Positions 1 to 12,732 are shown, counted from the first letter of the stretch. The stretch is DNA of 64,000 nucleotides from Aphelenchoides besseyi (GCA_024699855.1 JAMPIQ010000001.1:3100001-3164000); one strand, 5' to 3'. Made by a program: numbers and translations. The notes: a model not told the origin generated them from the sequence alone.

Positions 1-1396
1 ATGAAAATCAACCCTTTTCGTTCACAGGAAGCCCTCCGTGATGAAACGTATTGTCAATTGTTGAAGCAGTTGACAAACAACCCAAACCCGATGAGTGAAG
101 AGCGAGGTTGGCGTTTATTGTGGTTGACCGTTGGATTATGGCCGCCGAGTAAGAAGTTGCATTTGGAAATCACAAAATTCCTACGCGCTCGTTATTCCGC
201 ACAAACTGCTGAATGTGTGGAGCGATTGAATCAAACAGTTAGGTTAGTTGGCCGCTTAAATCAGAGGTGAAATGATTCGTTTCAGACTGAACGTACAACG
301 CAAATGCCCACCACATCGCGTTGAAGTTGAAGCAATAAACTCATTAACCACTCGACTTTTCCATAAAGTCTTTTTACCTAATGGCTCAGAACATGCAGTT
401 GAAGTAAAAAGCGGAAGTAAAGTCGTGGATTTGTGTGCAGATTTAGGCCAACTACTGGGTTTCAAGTCTACAGATGGATTCAGTCTTTTTGTTAGAGTTG
501 GCAACAAAGGCAAGTTGATTAAACGTTATAATCGTAAACGAAACGAATTGCAGTTATCAGTATGCCTGAAAATGAGTACTTTTTCGATCAAATTGCTCAA
601 ATATCTAAATGGATACAATCGAACTTTGCTGACAAACTGCCCACTACAATGCCATCTTATCAAATTTTGTTCATGCGAAAGCTGTGGATTGATGTAAAAA
701 CCGGAGAAGACCCTGCAATGGATTCGTTTCATTACCATCAAGAAGTACCGAAAATTCTTAGAGGTTATCATAAAATTGACAAAACAGAAGCTGTTCAATT
801 GGCTGCGTTGATTCTACGAGCACAAACACGTGATAACAAACAACCACCATGGCAACATTTTCAACAACACATTCTTTACGATCTTGTGCCAAAGAATTTG
901 GTTAAAACCCAAAGCACAAGTGAATGGAAGAAAGTAAGTTTCACAAGAACGAGAACAACGAAGAGTTTTGTTTAGCAAATTGCTTCTCAATTCAAAATGA
1001 TTGAAAATGAGTCTTCAAATGCAGCCAAACTTCAACTAATGAAGATCATTAGTCAGTGGCCAACTTTCGGTGTTTCGTTCTTCGAAGTCAAACAAACAAG
1101 CGATCCAACAATGCCAACACAAATTCTTTTGGCCATCAGTCAGCGAGGTCTGTCGATTTATAATCGCGAGACAAATGAACAAATTGCACATCATTCTTTT
1201 GATTCGATCATTAACTTTACCTCCGGAAACACTTACTTTCACATTACAAGAAAAGGTGGTCGTTTGTTAGTGGAAACCACACTTGTAAGTTGCCTACTAG
1301 TTAACATACTAATCGATCGAATTCTAGGGCTATAAACTGGACGACTTGCTTGCTTCTTACATTCGTGTATTGCATAATCAAATGACTACCTCTTAA
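1..1396 (+). CDS. MYO7A: Myosin VIIa-type unconventional myosin, C-terminal tail (5' partial)
   Basis: This is the last part of a class VII myosin heavy chain: the final MyTH4 domain followed by a FERM domain. The motor, neck and first tail repeat lie upstream of the window. The reading starts inside MyTH4 ([26 protein letters not shown]) and passes through [43 protein letters not shown] and [10 protein letters not shown], in the order seen in animal MYO7A. Four introns are needed: about 244-285, 510-553 (a GC-AG intron), about 932-975, and 1285-1327. The stop is at 1394-1396. The C-terminal MyTH4-FERM region of this family binds adhesion-complex cargo and regulates motor autoinhibition at actin protrusions. 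Myosin X and XV also carry MyTH4-FERM modules, but the tail matches class VII best. Identification rests on remembered family sequence. Confidence 0.87.
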
Positions 1397-2365
1397 TTCA
1401 CGTATTATTTCGGTCACTATTACGAATTAAATTATTTTACTGTATTTACCGACAAACATCTTATTGTTTGTCCAGCAGTCGCCTTAGCAAAGTTTTGACA
1501 TCGTATACCGAAGACAAGGTTTTACGTTCGCTATGTGTGTTTTAGTCGATTGATTTTTAGAGGATATTTACAGATGCTGGTAGAATTAAGTACAAAACAT
1601 CAACTTCAAAAAATAGGTTTCTCTTCAGGATGACGACTTCGGGATAAATGGATAGACATGTCAGTCGATAAAACGATGTGATTTGTTTGAAAGTGTCTTA
1701 TCTACCTAATTCAGTAAGGTCTCACAGTCCTAGAGAGTATTCAGACGAGAGACGAAGTTCGGAGAGCGACCGTTTGGTTCGAGGATGTGGAGTGTAAAGT
1801 TATAGAAGTCCCGTCTTCGCTGGATCTATATTAGACTTGCTGAGTGTCGGTTTTGAGCTTCAAATTTGTATTCGAGTTAATTGTCCTTCAAATAACATCT
1901 CTTTCTTGTGCATGATGTCTAGTGAATCAGACATTATATTGAAGTGTGTTGAATACTCATAGATTTTGGAGTTGCACGGACATTTTAGCAATTTCTTCTC
2001 TTCCAAAGATGGCCGTCTACTATTTAAGCTTTCTAGTAACTGTGCATATATAGTTATTAACGACACTTATACTGGCAAATTTTTGTAATTTACTTTGTTT
2101 TGATTGCGAAAATGTATTCTTTTTTAGGGATATTAAAGCAAAAGAGTACCGAGACGGTTGTTGGTATCTTGCTTATTAGTTGGAAAATGAAGATCGTATT
2201 CACTTTTGAAGCATAAGAAATGAAGTTTTCACTTGAACGTACAATAAACTTGATTTGAAGCATACAATCGCATTCAGTTTATTGTACTTTTATGTAATCA
2301 TAAAAACAAATGCAAACAATTATCGATAAACGATAGATAACTTAACATTCCGAACAACAATCACT
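1397..2365. other. Intergenic, no gene seen
   Basis: Lies between the 3' ends of the myosin (+) and U2A' (-) genes, so it should hold both 3' UTRs. No splice-supported coding exon, tRNA or clear repeat was seen; the short open frames here do not look like protein. Confidence 0.5.
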
Positions 2366-3056
2366 TTAGGCTCCTTTTCCATTCTCCTTGACTTTGTTAT
2401 TTTTCGACCACTCAGCTCGCGCTGTTCGCCGTTCCTAAACAAACATCTTAATGGCGACCAACAGTTTTTACTTACAGCATCTTTGATTCGACGGAAGTCT
2501 AAAACGCGCAACGACTTCAATTTGTATATGACATACGATCGATATTGAGGTTTGTTTGAGATCGGATTACCAACAAGTCTAAACGAAACAGTTGACAATG
2601 ATTATCCAACTAATAACTGACACGAGATTCTCCAGTTTACGACACTTGACCAACGGTTCAATGTCGCTCAGTTCAGTCAAATTGTTGTTGGTTAACGCGA
2701 GAGTTTTCAAATTCGGCAGTTGCTGACCAATGTCTTTTTGTAATTGTCTAAAAACTTGTTACACAAGTCGATCGATTAAAACCTACTGCACTTGGTTATT
2801 ATGCAGAAGAAGCGTATCCAAGCGTTTTAACAACGGTAAATTGTCCACTTTGCGAATGCTGTTATCCGTCAAATCGATGACATCAAACTGATCCTAAAAT
2901 CTCCATTATTTTTCAACAAAACCATTCACAAACGTTTGTAGCACCCAAGTTTTCGACGGCTGGAATCTGTAAGTTTCGCAAGCAAAGTTCGCGTTGTTTA
3001 ACGGCGTTGATGTATTGGTACGAATCGTTGATGGTTTCGACCGACAAACGCACCAT
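2366..3056 (-). CDS. SNRPA1: U2 small nuclear ribonucleoprotein A' (leucine-rich repeat protein)
   Basis: U2A' binds U2B'' and stem-loop IV of U2 snRNA in the spliceosome. The N-terminus MVRLSVETINDSYQYINAVK, then RELCLRNLQIPAVENLGAT, matches the family start. Later exons give leucine-rich repeats (LPNLKTLALTNNNLTEL) and the LRR cap (GNPISNK, YRSYVIYKLKSLRVLDF). The last exon, read after an intron at about 2422-2464, gives ERRTARAEWSKNNKVKENGK and a stop at 2366. The first ATG is taken at 3056 because the upstream in-frame extension runs through a splice-acceptor-like sequence. The protein is about 170-180 residues, shorter than the usual ~255, and ends soon after the LRR cap, so the charged C-terminal tail is reduced. 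It is the last gene of a three-gene same-strand chain. Confidence 0.87.
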
Positions 3057-3209
3057 ATTCTGAGACCTGCAAACAAGTTGTATTTGAGAGTTCACAATCA
3101 ATGCATGTAAATTCCTCGGCAATAGTACCACTTAGGAGATCAAACTTCTAAACCGTCAATATACAAACTCGTTTATTATGAGATCGAACCGGACAATCTG
3201 TATGTTCAT

Positions 3210-3911
3210 TTAGAGAGTACGACTACTAAACAAAATAACCAAGGCGATTATGGCAAGAAGAATTAAAGAGGGAACAAATTGACGCAGAACTCCGCCAACA
3301 CTAAAATGCAAACGTTAGTAAATCGAACGGCACTTTCATTTACCCTAATCGTTTTCCTTTAAAAAACATCCAAATACATAAGTTGAACATATTCCAATTC
3401 GTTTTCCCTTTGTATCGCATAAGGTTGAGAGCAAGAGCGGTATGTGAATGGCAGTTATCGCAAATAAGATTGTGCTACAAATTCAAGGATATCGACGGAA
3501 AACTTCAAAGCTAACCATATGTGTTTTGTATTCTTCCGATGCCTCAGCCACGGCTGTATCCCACGTTGTTGATCCACCATCCACGTTCTCGGGTTGAAGT
3601 TGCAAATAAGAAGTCGGCCATCCAAATGCCATGTCGTCTTCACTCACGTAGTAACTGCCAGCAAAATCGCGAATCACACCGCGCGAAGTACAAATACCCA
3701 TATGTCCTTCAATTCAGATAATAGAACGTGAACTATTAGAAACATTACCAATGAACGGAAAGAGCCACCTGAAAATGAACAGTTACAAGAAAGAACATAA
3801 CAAACAAACATACGAAATTAGAGGAATCGGCGTCCAAACAATCGAATACGGAAATCGATGTCTACGCTCGTTAATTGACATTCCGTGTGTTCCTGTCGTG
3901 GTCGTGCTCAT
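3210..3911 (-). CDS. TMEM222: TMEM222 family membrane protein
   Basis: A small conserved membrane protein of the TMEM222 (DUF778) family, function poorly known. Exons read RHRFPYSIVWTPIPLIS, then WLFPFIGNMGICTSRGVIRD and FAGSYYVSEDDMAFG, then NWNMFNLCIWMFFKGK, and end in a hydrophobic stretch (VPSLILLAIIALVILF). The family hallmark block CDNCHSHTALALNLM is complete. Four exons with 40-50 nt introns join in frame. The start ATG at 3911 is the first in frame. The gene sits 144 nt downstream of the NDUFA11-like gene and 154 nt upstream of U2A', the spacing expected for a polycistronic unit. Confidence 0.9.
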
Positions 3912-4054
3912 CAAAAATCGACTCAGTAATCACATTATAGAGCTAATACAAAATAATTCATTTGATCAACTTCACAAATAGTTCCAAACTAACAACCGTA
4001 TTTCACCCTATGAGAATTTTATTCACGTTTTTTGCCAAGCATTTGCTGTACAAA

Positions 4055-5262
4055 CTAATAAACATCCTTCGGAACCTCTGCATGTCCAAAATCGAGCATC
4101 TTGTAGAGTTGAGGTCCCGCCCAATAACCACTCAACATCGGGTTTTGGACCGGGCCTTGAACACCGAAACAAGTGAGTCGTTGATAATGCCAAGTGCATC
4201 CAAGAACAAGGAAAAGAAGTCCGAACGCGACGCCCGTTGTAACGTTTCCTTAAATTTGTTGCGGGATATAAACAGTAGAAAAAAGAACCCACTTAATTTC
4301 GATATCAAAACTCCACTGCAAGCTGCCGCGTAAATTGGATTGTAGATATCGTCTTTGTTACGAACAGTTGCGAAAGTACAAATCGACACTCCATAACCAA
4401 AAGCCACTGTAGCTGGATACGGAAGATTGCGGAAATATCGACGAGTCAAATCACCAAAGCGGATTTGTTTGATGTCTTTCGATGGTTCAGATTGGTACTC
4501 AGCATAAGTTGTTAAAAAGTCTGAACAATTAAATGTCGGTTCTCAACAACTGTTATTTTAACCTACTGAACATTGCAGCATATTTGGCTAAGGCTAACCC
4601 CTTTTCAATACAACCTTCGTTCATTGGCTTATTAAAGAAACGTGGACCCCATTGGTGAATTGATGCACTGGGAAAAATTAATCCAACACCCAAATTTCGC
4701 CATGGTGTGTACTGAAGAGTAGACAATGTTGGACTGACATCAATTCCCGGATGTTCAGGACTCAAATCGTACTTCTCGGCAATCTGTTTGTATTGAACTG
4801 ATGATTGCATAACCTTAACCATTTGACGTATTAGCTTGCAAACAGTCCGTTCGCACCTTTTTCTTGAATTCAAAAAGATCGCCGGGTTGATCTCCCTTCA
4901 TTGTTGTGTTTCCATAATAACGAGTATCTTTGCCGAAGGCACCGGGCAACGAAGTTCCATCCGGAACTTTTTCATCGTACCTTAAAACCTCAACTGACAA
5001 ACGAATCGAATTCAACTGACCATTCGGGATCTTTTTCACGAACATCGCTGCGTACGAGTGCGAGTTTTTTTTGCGGAGTCAACATATCGCTCCAACCCAA
5101 CTCGTTCCACCAATTCAATCGTCCTGTGCTAAATCAACGATTTTCGTGGACCGCATCGAAAATATTTGCAACTCACTACTCACGTCCCGTATACCAACCA
5201 ATCCAACGCGGACGTTGCGGGTTGTAAGTTGGCTTCAGCGGTTCGTCCACATCGTGAGTCAT
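4055..5262 (-). CDS. Possible complex I subunit NDUFA11-like (Tim17-type) protein
   Basis: Six short-intron exons join into a protein of about 300 residues beginning MTHDVDEPLKPTYNPQRPRW. The N-terminal half is soluble and rich in aromatic and charged residues (LPGAFGKDTRYYGNTTMKGD, LQYTPWRNLGVGLIFPSASI). The C-terminal third has small-residue hydrophobic segments (YPATVAFGYGVSICTFATV, NPIYAAACSGVLISK, TTGVAFGLLFLVLG) like Tim17/NDUFA11-type membrane hairpins. The stop is at 4055 and the most plausible start at 5262. NDUFA11 is an accessory subunit of mitochondrial complex I; the long N-terminal part is not typical of the vertebrate protein, so the call is tentative and the gene could be a lineage-specific mitochondrial membrane protein. 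It is first in the minus-strand chain and shares a 187-nt divergent promoter region with DNAJC21. Confidence 0.45.
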
Positions 5263-5449
5263 TTTTCTCAAATCTAAACGATCGAATCCAAAACCGAGAA
5301 AAATGAACTTTTGACAAGCCACCAAACAAGTGAAACAAAACGCAAAAAAGCCATCGGATCACAACAGAAACTCCAAAGGAGATACACTATTAGAGTTCTA
5401 TATCGACTTTGGGGGGGATCATTTCGTTATTATATTTCGTATCTTTATA

Positions 5450-7253
5450 ATGGGTTTATGGGAAGAATGGTACGAAAAAGCGAAATCGTTTTTTGAAGCA
5501 GATGGTACTGATTCGTCAACAGCCATACAAGTGAGTTCGCGAGTTTGAAGCTTTTTTAATGTTTTCAGAAAAAATGTTATTACGCTTTGTTGGAGGTGCC
5601 AAGAGATGCTACGGACGATGAGATCAAACGAAGTTACAAGAAATTAGCGTTGAAATGGCATCCAGACAAGAATCCAGAGCGAAAGGACGAATGCACGGCC
5701 TATTTCGTCTTGTTGCAACAGGCTTACGAAGTACTTTCCGATCCACAAGAACGAGCGTTCTACGATAAGCATCGAGAAAACATAATCCATGGATGTAAAT
5801 CGAATCGAATTTCACTTCTCATCTTTGAGTTTCAGCATCACCAGAAGAGAAAAAGGACACGGGAATCAACTTGTATCCATTTTTCCAGAAATGTTATCGC
5901 GGGTTTGGGGATGATCAAGATGTGAGTTTACAGTATATACGTATTGACTTATGGCTTTAGTCCTTCTTTACTGTTTATCGCAATTTGTTCGACAAACTCG
6001 CTTCGGAAGAGTTTCCGTACTTCGATGAGGACGAAGAACCTCCGCACATTCCGTCTTTTGGCACCGCAATTAGCGATTACGATCAAGTGGTTGGACCCTT
6101 CTACGACTATTGGACTTCTTTTTCGACTCTACGTTCATTCGCGTGGTTGGATCGCTACGATTTGAGACAAGCAGACGATCGTTACACACTGAAAGCGATG
6201 GAAAAAGAAAACAAGAAACTTCGAGATGCGGGTAAAAAGCAGCGAAACGACCAGATTCGTAACTTGGTTTCGTATGTTCGACGTCGCGATCCCCGAGTTC
6301 GTTTGCATCGTGAACAATTGGAAGAGCGAAAACAAGCCGAATTCAACAGAGTGGAGATGCAACAGCGTAAACAAATTCAAAATAATTTACTGTAAGATGA
6401 ATTTTGTTATCAGCAACCAAGTTGTTCGTTAGGAAATTTCAAGACCAACAGATGCCGTCGACCTTATCAGAAGATCATTTGGACGCTTTGGAGAAGATCG
6501 AAAACGATCTTGATGAACAGTTTGGAGTTTTGGCGTGCAGTGATGACGAGGAAGAATCGAATAACTTCTTTTGTATAGTATGTGAGAAGAAGTTCAAAAA
6601 CGCGTAAGTTGCTTTTATGAAAAGCATTGAATCGAATTTACAGGAAATCGTTTGCCAATCACGAGCGATCAAAGAAGCACAAAGATGCAGTGGCTAAGGT
6701 AAATAACTTGTTTACGAGCTCATTTGCTGGCATTCTTTTTCAGCTAAAAGAGTTCATGGTCGAAGACGATCATCGACTTTTCGAGGACGATCAAAGTACA
6801 AATTCTGAAGTGGAAGAAGAAGTAAGAGAAACGAAAAAAGGGAAGCGACGAAAGAAGAATAAAGAGCGGTTGGTTTGTACGATCTTTAGTTTGAACATTG
6901 GAATTTTAGGACCAAAATTGAGGAAATCGAGACGATAGTTCCCGAAACAACAAACGACGAAACTGTCATCGCTCAAGAATCGAAAGAAGCTGGTGAAGTC
7001 AGTAAAACGACAATTCAAAAGAAGAAGAAAACTCAAGGTACTAATCAATACTTAAACTAAATCCAAACTCTCAGTTTCAGGAAAACAAAAGACCTCCGCA
7101 CCTCAACCCAACCTTTCAACCGGTCCGATTGCAGCCAACTGCCTGGTTTGTGACGAAGAATTTGCTTCGAAATCCAAACTGTTCGCGCATATCAACTCCA
7201 CTGGTCACGCTGCTTTGAAAGAAAATACCAAAACGGCAAAACGGAAGAAATAA
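5450..7253 (+). CDS. DNAJC21: DNAJC21 (JJJ1-type J-protein of ribosome biogenesis)
   Basis: A J-domain co-chaperone of Hsp70 that acts in recycling of 60S export factors. The J domain (YYALLEVPRDATDDEIKRSY, then KLALKWHPDKN) keeps the HPD motif. It is followed by the family block FPYFDEDEEPPHIPSFGTAI, a charged coiled coil (KAMEKENKKLRDAGKKQRND), and two C2H2 zinc fingers: CIVCEKKFKNA-KSFANHERSKKH and CLVCDEEFASKSKLFAHINS. The 3' end is Lys-rich. About eight exons with short introns join in frame, ending at 7253. A 27-residue N-terminal exon (MGLWEEWYEKAKSFFEADGT) precedes the canonical start of the J domain; this is not usual for the family. The gene is tail-to-tail with CCT1 (131 nt apart). 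Confidence 0.92.
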
Positions 7254-7384
7254 ATCAGATTTTTGTTTTTTTGTTTATTAAGCAGTTGAATCAAACAACA
7301 ACAAAGAAAGTCGTAAAAGCGGATGCAGAGAACAAAAACGATGCAACAAGATCATGAAGCTTGGAACGGCCGACAGCCGACAGA

Positions 7385-9390
7385 TCAATGACATTCATCT
7401 TCATCACGACGTTGTTGTTGTTTCTCCAATTTGATTAAATCATCAATACGCAGAATGGTGATTGCCGCCTCGGTAGCGAACTTCAGACTCTTAACTTTAC
7501 TGATCAACGGCTCCAATACTCCTGCTTCTTTGTTGTCCAAGATCTCGCCGTTCTCCAAGTCCAATCCCGCCCATTTGAGATGAGTCACAGAACGATCTTG
7601 TTGACCTTTGTTGTGGAATGCACGAAGTCGAGCGACGAGTTGAGTTGCATCTTTTGCTGCATTAGCCGCCAACGTTTTCGGAATAACAAGAAGCGCATTT
7701 GCAAACTCAGCAACAGCCAATTGTTCACGGCTCGCCTGGAAATTGACAAAGTTATTTCTGTTAACCAAATTTCTTACCATTGTGGTTGCAAAGTTCTCTA
7801 AGTAGACGTTCAATGCCGCTTCAACAGCGCCACCACCAACAACCAACTTCTTGCTTTCCAACACACGTTTCACAACGCATAGCGCGTCGTGCAACGAACG
7901 TTCCATTTCGTCGAGCATCACGTCATTTGCGCCGCGAAGAATTACAGATGCCGAAGTACGGGCTTTGGTCGCTTTGATGAGAATCAGCTCATCATCTGAA
8001 ACACGCTCTTGAACAACCTCTTCGGCAGTTCCCAAAAGCGACGAATCGAATTGTTCGTCGCCTTCCAAAGTTGCAAGTGAGGCGACCAAAGTTGCTAAAT
8101 AAAAAGCTGAAGACCAAGTGTTGTTTCACGATTACCTCCACAAGCTTTTGCAATTCGTTTCAAATCGATCTTACGACAACGACGAACAGCCATTGCTCCA
8201 GCTTCAACGAATTGCTTCAAACACAAATCGTCGATACCACCGGTCGTTAAGACAACATTTGCTCCGGCCTTCAAAATCTTTTCAATTCGTCGTTTCGTAA
8301 TGTCCATTTCTCTATAACACATATCTATTAATTCGCCTCAATGAGCGAAACTTACTCTCGTCTAATCGCTTCCAACTTTTCCGGATCTTCGACCACAACC
8401 GAAATTCCCAAATGCATTTTGGCGCGTTGCAACGAGAAATCGAGACATGCGATCTTTGGATTCTGCAATCGACGAGGCATAGCTGAAATAGACTCGTTAA
8501 AGACGACATTCGATTAGTTAAGTTTTACCTTCACTTGCACGTGTGCAATTCAACGCATAGCCCTGAATCAGTTGAGTTTCACGAGTCGATTTGCCGTGAC
8601 ATTTAAGGATGTTGACTGCGGAAATCGGATACGTGACTTTCCCATTCGCATCAGTCACTTTCACCAATTGAGCCGCATTGACACATAAATCAGCGAAGAA
8701 TTCGTCGTCGCTAAATACGAGGTAGAATGTTAACATCGAGTACCAAACTTACGATCCAATCAATTTGGATGACATCGATGTTTTAGCAGCACGAAGTAAA
8801 CTGTTGCGATCCAACTCCTCGACAGAAAAGGACAGATTGTCCTAAAGAATTAAAATGTGTAATCTTTAAACAAACGTCGGATAACCTGCATGTAACGAAC
8901 AGCTTCTTTGCATGCCAAACGATAACCGTTGATAACAGTGGTCGGATGAAGTTTTTGTTTCACAAGTTCATCTGCCGCTTTTAACAATTCGGCCGCAACA
9001 ATCACTACCGAAGTCGTGCCGTCGCCGACTTCTTCGTCTTGAAGCTGAGCCAATTCGACGAGAATTTTTCCGGCCGGATGTTCAACATCAAGTAATTTGA
9101 GAATTGTAGCGCCATCATTTGTTACGGTCACATCCTAAAGTTTAAAGCGTTTTGACTGTTCAAACGAAGAGAAACATACTCCAACTTCGTCCACAAGCAT
9201 TTTGTCCAATCCTACTGGACCCAAGGAAGTTTTAACAACATTTGCAATTGCTGCACAAGCCAAAACTAAAAAAACAGCAATTGAAAGTTTTTGCTGACAA
9301 ACCGATTTTCTTACCGTTTTGAGTTCGGATCGAGTTGCCGGAAGTTCGTTCGCCTTTCAACGCCAAAATTGATTCTCCAGCACTCGCCAT
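7385..9390 (-). CDS. CCT1: T-complex protein 1 subunit alpha (CCT1)
   Basis: Alpha subunit of the cytosolic TRiC/CCT chaperonin that folds actin and tubulin. The start exon reads MASAGESILALKGERTSGNS. Next come the nucleotide-binding blocks VTNDGATILKLLDVEHPAGK and QDEEVGDGTTSVVIVAAELL, with the catalytic Asp in GDGTT. C-terminal blocks include VVGGGAVEAALNVYLE, EFANALLVIPKTLAANAAKD and AGVLEPLISKVKSLKFATEA. The end is a charged tail (KLEKQQQRRDEDECH) and a stop at 7385. At least seven exons are visible with introns of about 40-50 nt. Length is near the usual 550 residues. The assignment to subunit alpha rather than another CCT subunit rests on the C-terminal half. Confidence 0.94.
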
Positions 9391-9794
9391 TTTCGCTCAA
9401 AAAGTACACACGGATCAAATGAGTCCAAGAAATTCTTTCCGCTCACTCACCAAGTCCCTCAAATGCTCGGGCTAGAAAACAGCAGTTAGGTCTTGACATT
9501 CGCTTTGAGACTCAACGACCAAACAAGCAGTCATTTCTTTTTTGCTTGAGAACCTGGGTTATTAGTTTCTTTCAACTATTCATACAGTGTATGTTTAAAC
9601 TGTTTTTATACAGGCAGATTATTAAGTAGCATAACTAACTAATTGAGTAGAATTTGACACAACGAGAAGGCGCCGTTGAAAAGATCAATAATTAATGGTA
9701 GAAAAGACAGACTGAACGGATTCTTAAAACAATTGAAAAAACTGACGAGCACAAAAAATTCGAGTAGCACCAAATGCAATTAGTTCTCGTGGTA
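9391..9794. promoter_or_regulatory. Upstream region of CCT1 and 3' flank of dishevelled
   Basis: Contains the CCT1 5' flank. A 17-nt motif, GAGACTCAACGACCAAA, at 9508-9524 recurs with one difference upstream of dishevelled at 12909-12925. No coding exon is seen. Confidence 0.4.
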
Positions 9795-12732
9795 TCAGAG
9801 ATGGTCGACAAAAAATCCGTTGCCTTTCAAGGTTCCAATTCCCTGAACGGAACCCAACTGTTGCAGCAACGGATCGTTTTCGCCGGACATAGACGGAGGT
9901 TGTTGAATCGATGACTTCGGTTGATACAAACCCAAATTAAGTGCCAGTTGAGGTGCTGGAGGTATTTTCGGTCTAAACGATCGTTGTTGTCTTAATCTTT
10001 GTTTTAAACCACGAACTTTTTCCGTTGATCTGATGAATTCGATCCTTCATTCGAACTAACTTGACTATGTAAATCGCCATGTCGTGCTCCGTCTAAACCG
10101 ATTGGCAATCCGTGTGTTCCTAGTGGGTTTCCGACCAATGGCGAGTTGAACATGTTGGGCGTAGAGAAGGGCGGCATTGATGCGTATTCACCCGAATGAC
10201 TGGAACTCCAATTGAATGGTCGGTGTCCATTTGCAAGCTGAGGTGGCGGTTGTTGCGGAAGAGAAGGTCGAAGATCGGGTTGCAAATCAGTTCTGGCCGT
10301 TCCGTCCTCGTTTCGCAATTTCAATACTTCGGCACACTCATCCCCAAAAACATAACTAGACACGTGCTTTTATTTCTTTAGTCTTTAAATTCCACTTACT
10401 ATGTTTGTTCACTAAATGAACTTTTGTTTACAACATGAGAAATCAAACGATCGCGAAGAAGGTCTCCGGCGTATTTTCGAGCATCTTTTCGATCTCGAAT
10501 ACCCTCAACATGTTCAATGAGCCAGTCGATTAGAGCACTGCCTAAACGATTTTCCAATCATAAATCCTCGTAATTAAGAAAAAACCAACCAAGAAAAGAC
10601 ATTGGAACGGGGATTTTCAGCCACGTACGATTGCGAACTTCAAGACCCGAATTTGGTAGCGCCATTGCCTGAGCCACAATACGTCGATCGGTCTTAAGAT
10701 TGAAACGATTGCCAAACGGAAAGAATATTTGTCCACCGGAAACAACCGTATTTTGACCACCACTTCCATTCGATGTTGCAGTTGATGAACTTTGCGGACG
10801 AACATAGGTTGTAGCAGTCAACGGAGGAAATTGTCCGGGAATCGGAGTTGGTGCTTCTTCAGCACGTTCGGGTATTGAATTGAGCGGCAATCCGATCATA
10901 GCATTTGTATGTTGAACCCATGCTCTAGTATCAATTGGACGTGTAGGTTCACGCATCGGTAAAACGAAGTTGTTGCGAGCAGAATCAAAACTTTTTGCAA
11001 CCGTCAATTTGATCGATCTAAACAAACCAATTAAATATAGCAGATGATTTCTATATCGTTACCCTCGTTTACTGACCGCTTCTTTTAAAAATGCAACCGC
11101 CTCATCATTTGTGAGCTTTTCAAAAGACGTATCGTTAACCTCCAAAAGCATATCGCCGACTTCAATTCGACCGTCTAAAGCAACTGCTCCACCGGGCATA
11201 ATATGTCCGATGTAGATTCCATTGTCTCCACGAGCACTGGAATGACCAACAATCGAAATACCAAGAAAATTCACGGTGTCCATGTTTAATTTGACGTAAA
11301 TCACCTGAACGTAAATGTGCTTTTATTCAATGGTATATTCAATTACCTGCAACGACATGGAGGTCTCAGTCATGGAAGAGACTGTTGAAGCTCGTGATGG
11401 CTGTCTTCTGAATCGGCGTTGCTGTTTTCGACGATAATAATTGTGAGGTTGACGGGAAACTGAAGTAACATTGTCCGTTGAAGTTGAGACACTGAAATTA
11501 AGACAATTAGAAAACAATCGACAGGATATTAATGTTTTTCATTTGATGTCCTTACTCTGCATCGCTTTTGCTTATTCGCGTAAGGTTCATACTACTAGAG
11601 AACGGTAAGATCGAAAGATCATCATCCAAATCACCACTATCGGACATATAGCCACTCATGATTTAGAATGAGCCGTTTATTGGTTTAAACGTACGCATCA
11701 AGAGACTTTTTTCATGTCAGTGAATAAGCATCGCGCGTCCCGTTTGTTTCACTTGGACACAAAACTCTGTGACATCAATCAAACTCGCGAGACAATTCGA
11801 AAGACCCTCGGCCAAATTTGCAAACGAACTGTCCATCTTTTTGGACAATGCGCTTGTCGTGTTTTTTGTAATCTTTTTGTAAAGAATATACTTACCGTGA
11901 CTCATCATCGGAATATCGTAATTCCGATTCCGTGTAAACTGTTGAATCGTCCAGAAAACGACGTGGACCCAAACCTAAAAAATTAAATTAAAAACAATTA
12001 AGAACTTCATGACAATTTGTATCAATCAAAAGACATCTTAATAAAGAAAACTTAATATCTACCCGATTCATAGTGCAATGGAAAGTGATTTTTGTGACGT
12101 TGAAACTGATGACCGGTAAAATAATTCGTATTGGGTGCTGGTCCGGGAATTCCACTTCCATGGCGATGAGGTTTCGTATAAGCCGAAGATGTTGGATCAG
12201 AATGACTTGAACCTTCGGCCGTTAGCAAAAACAATTCGAAGTGACCATTCGAAGACTTTTGCAAACGATGATCGTCATCTCGAATTTCGTTTTTTACATC
12301 GCTAAAACTTCTGATTTCAACTCAAACCAACAAAAAGGCTTACGTTCCAACTGTGTTGTCCAATGCCATGCAATAATACTTGAAGTTGGATCGATTGAGC
12401 ACTTGTTTGAAGTCTCCAAGAGTGATTTTGTCCGGTGCCACCGCCACTTCAGTCATGTAGGGTGTGACTTCATCGTCAATGTGATAATAAACCTAAAGTC
12501 AAATATAAAAAATAATTTAATGAGAACAAACCCTTGTAACGTTTGGGCCGAGCGTTGATGACGATCCAACCGATGTGGCTTTTTGCTCAGTCGATGTTTG
12601 GCTCACAGCTTCGAATGAGTTCGCATCCGAATGGCTGTCCGCTTCAGCGATTGGAGCGGTTTTTCCATTGGATGTGTTGAGCTGAAGACTTTGGATTTCG
12701 GCGCTCAAATCGCCGTTATCCGGCGGATTCAT
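9795..12732 (-). CDS. dsh: Dishevelled (DIX-PDZ-DEP Wnt signalling scaffold)
   Basis: Dishevelled relays Frizzled signals to the beta-catenin and planar-polarity branches. An N-terminal acidic, Ser-rich leader ([20 protein letters not shown]) precedes the DIX domain ([40 protein letters not shown]). A basic stretch ([11 protein letters not shown]) leads into PDZ ([40 protein letters not shown]) and then DEP ([41 protein letters not shown]). The C-terminus is Pro-rich and ends FFVDHL, close to the conserved FVxxM-type tail of the family. About ten exons were placed; the junction across 11660-11895 implies a longer, roughly 230-nt intron. The start at 12732 is the first ATG of the open exon, and a shorter form starting nearer DIX is possible. 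Confidence 0.94.

Noticed and set aside
1860..2066. 68-codon minus open frame
   Set aside because: Isolated, no family match or splice context.
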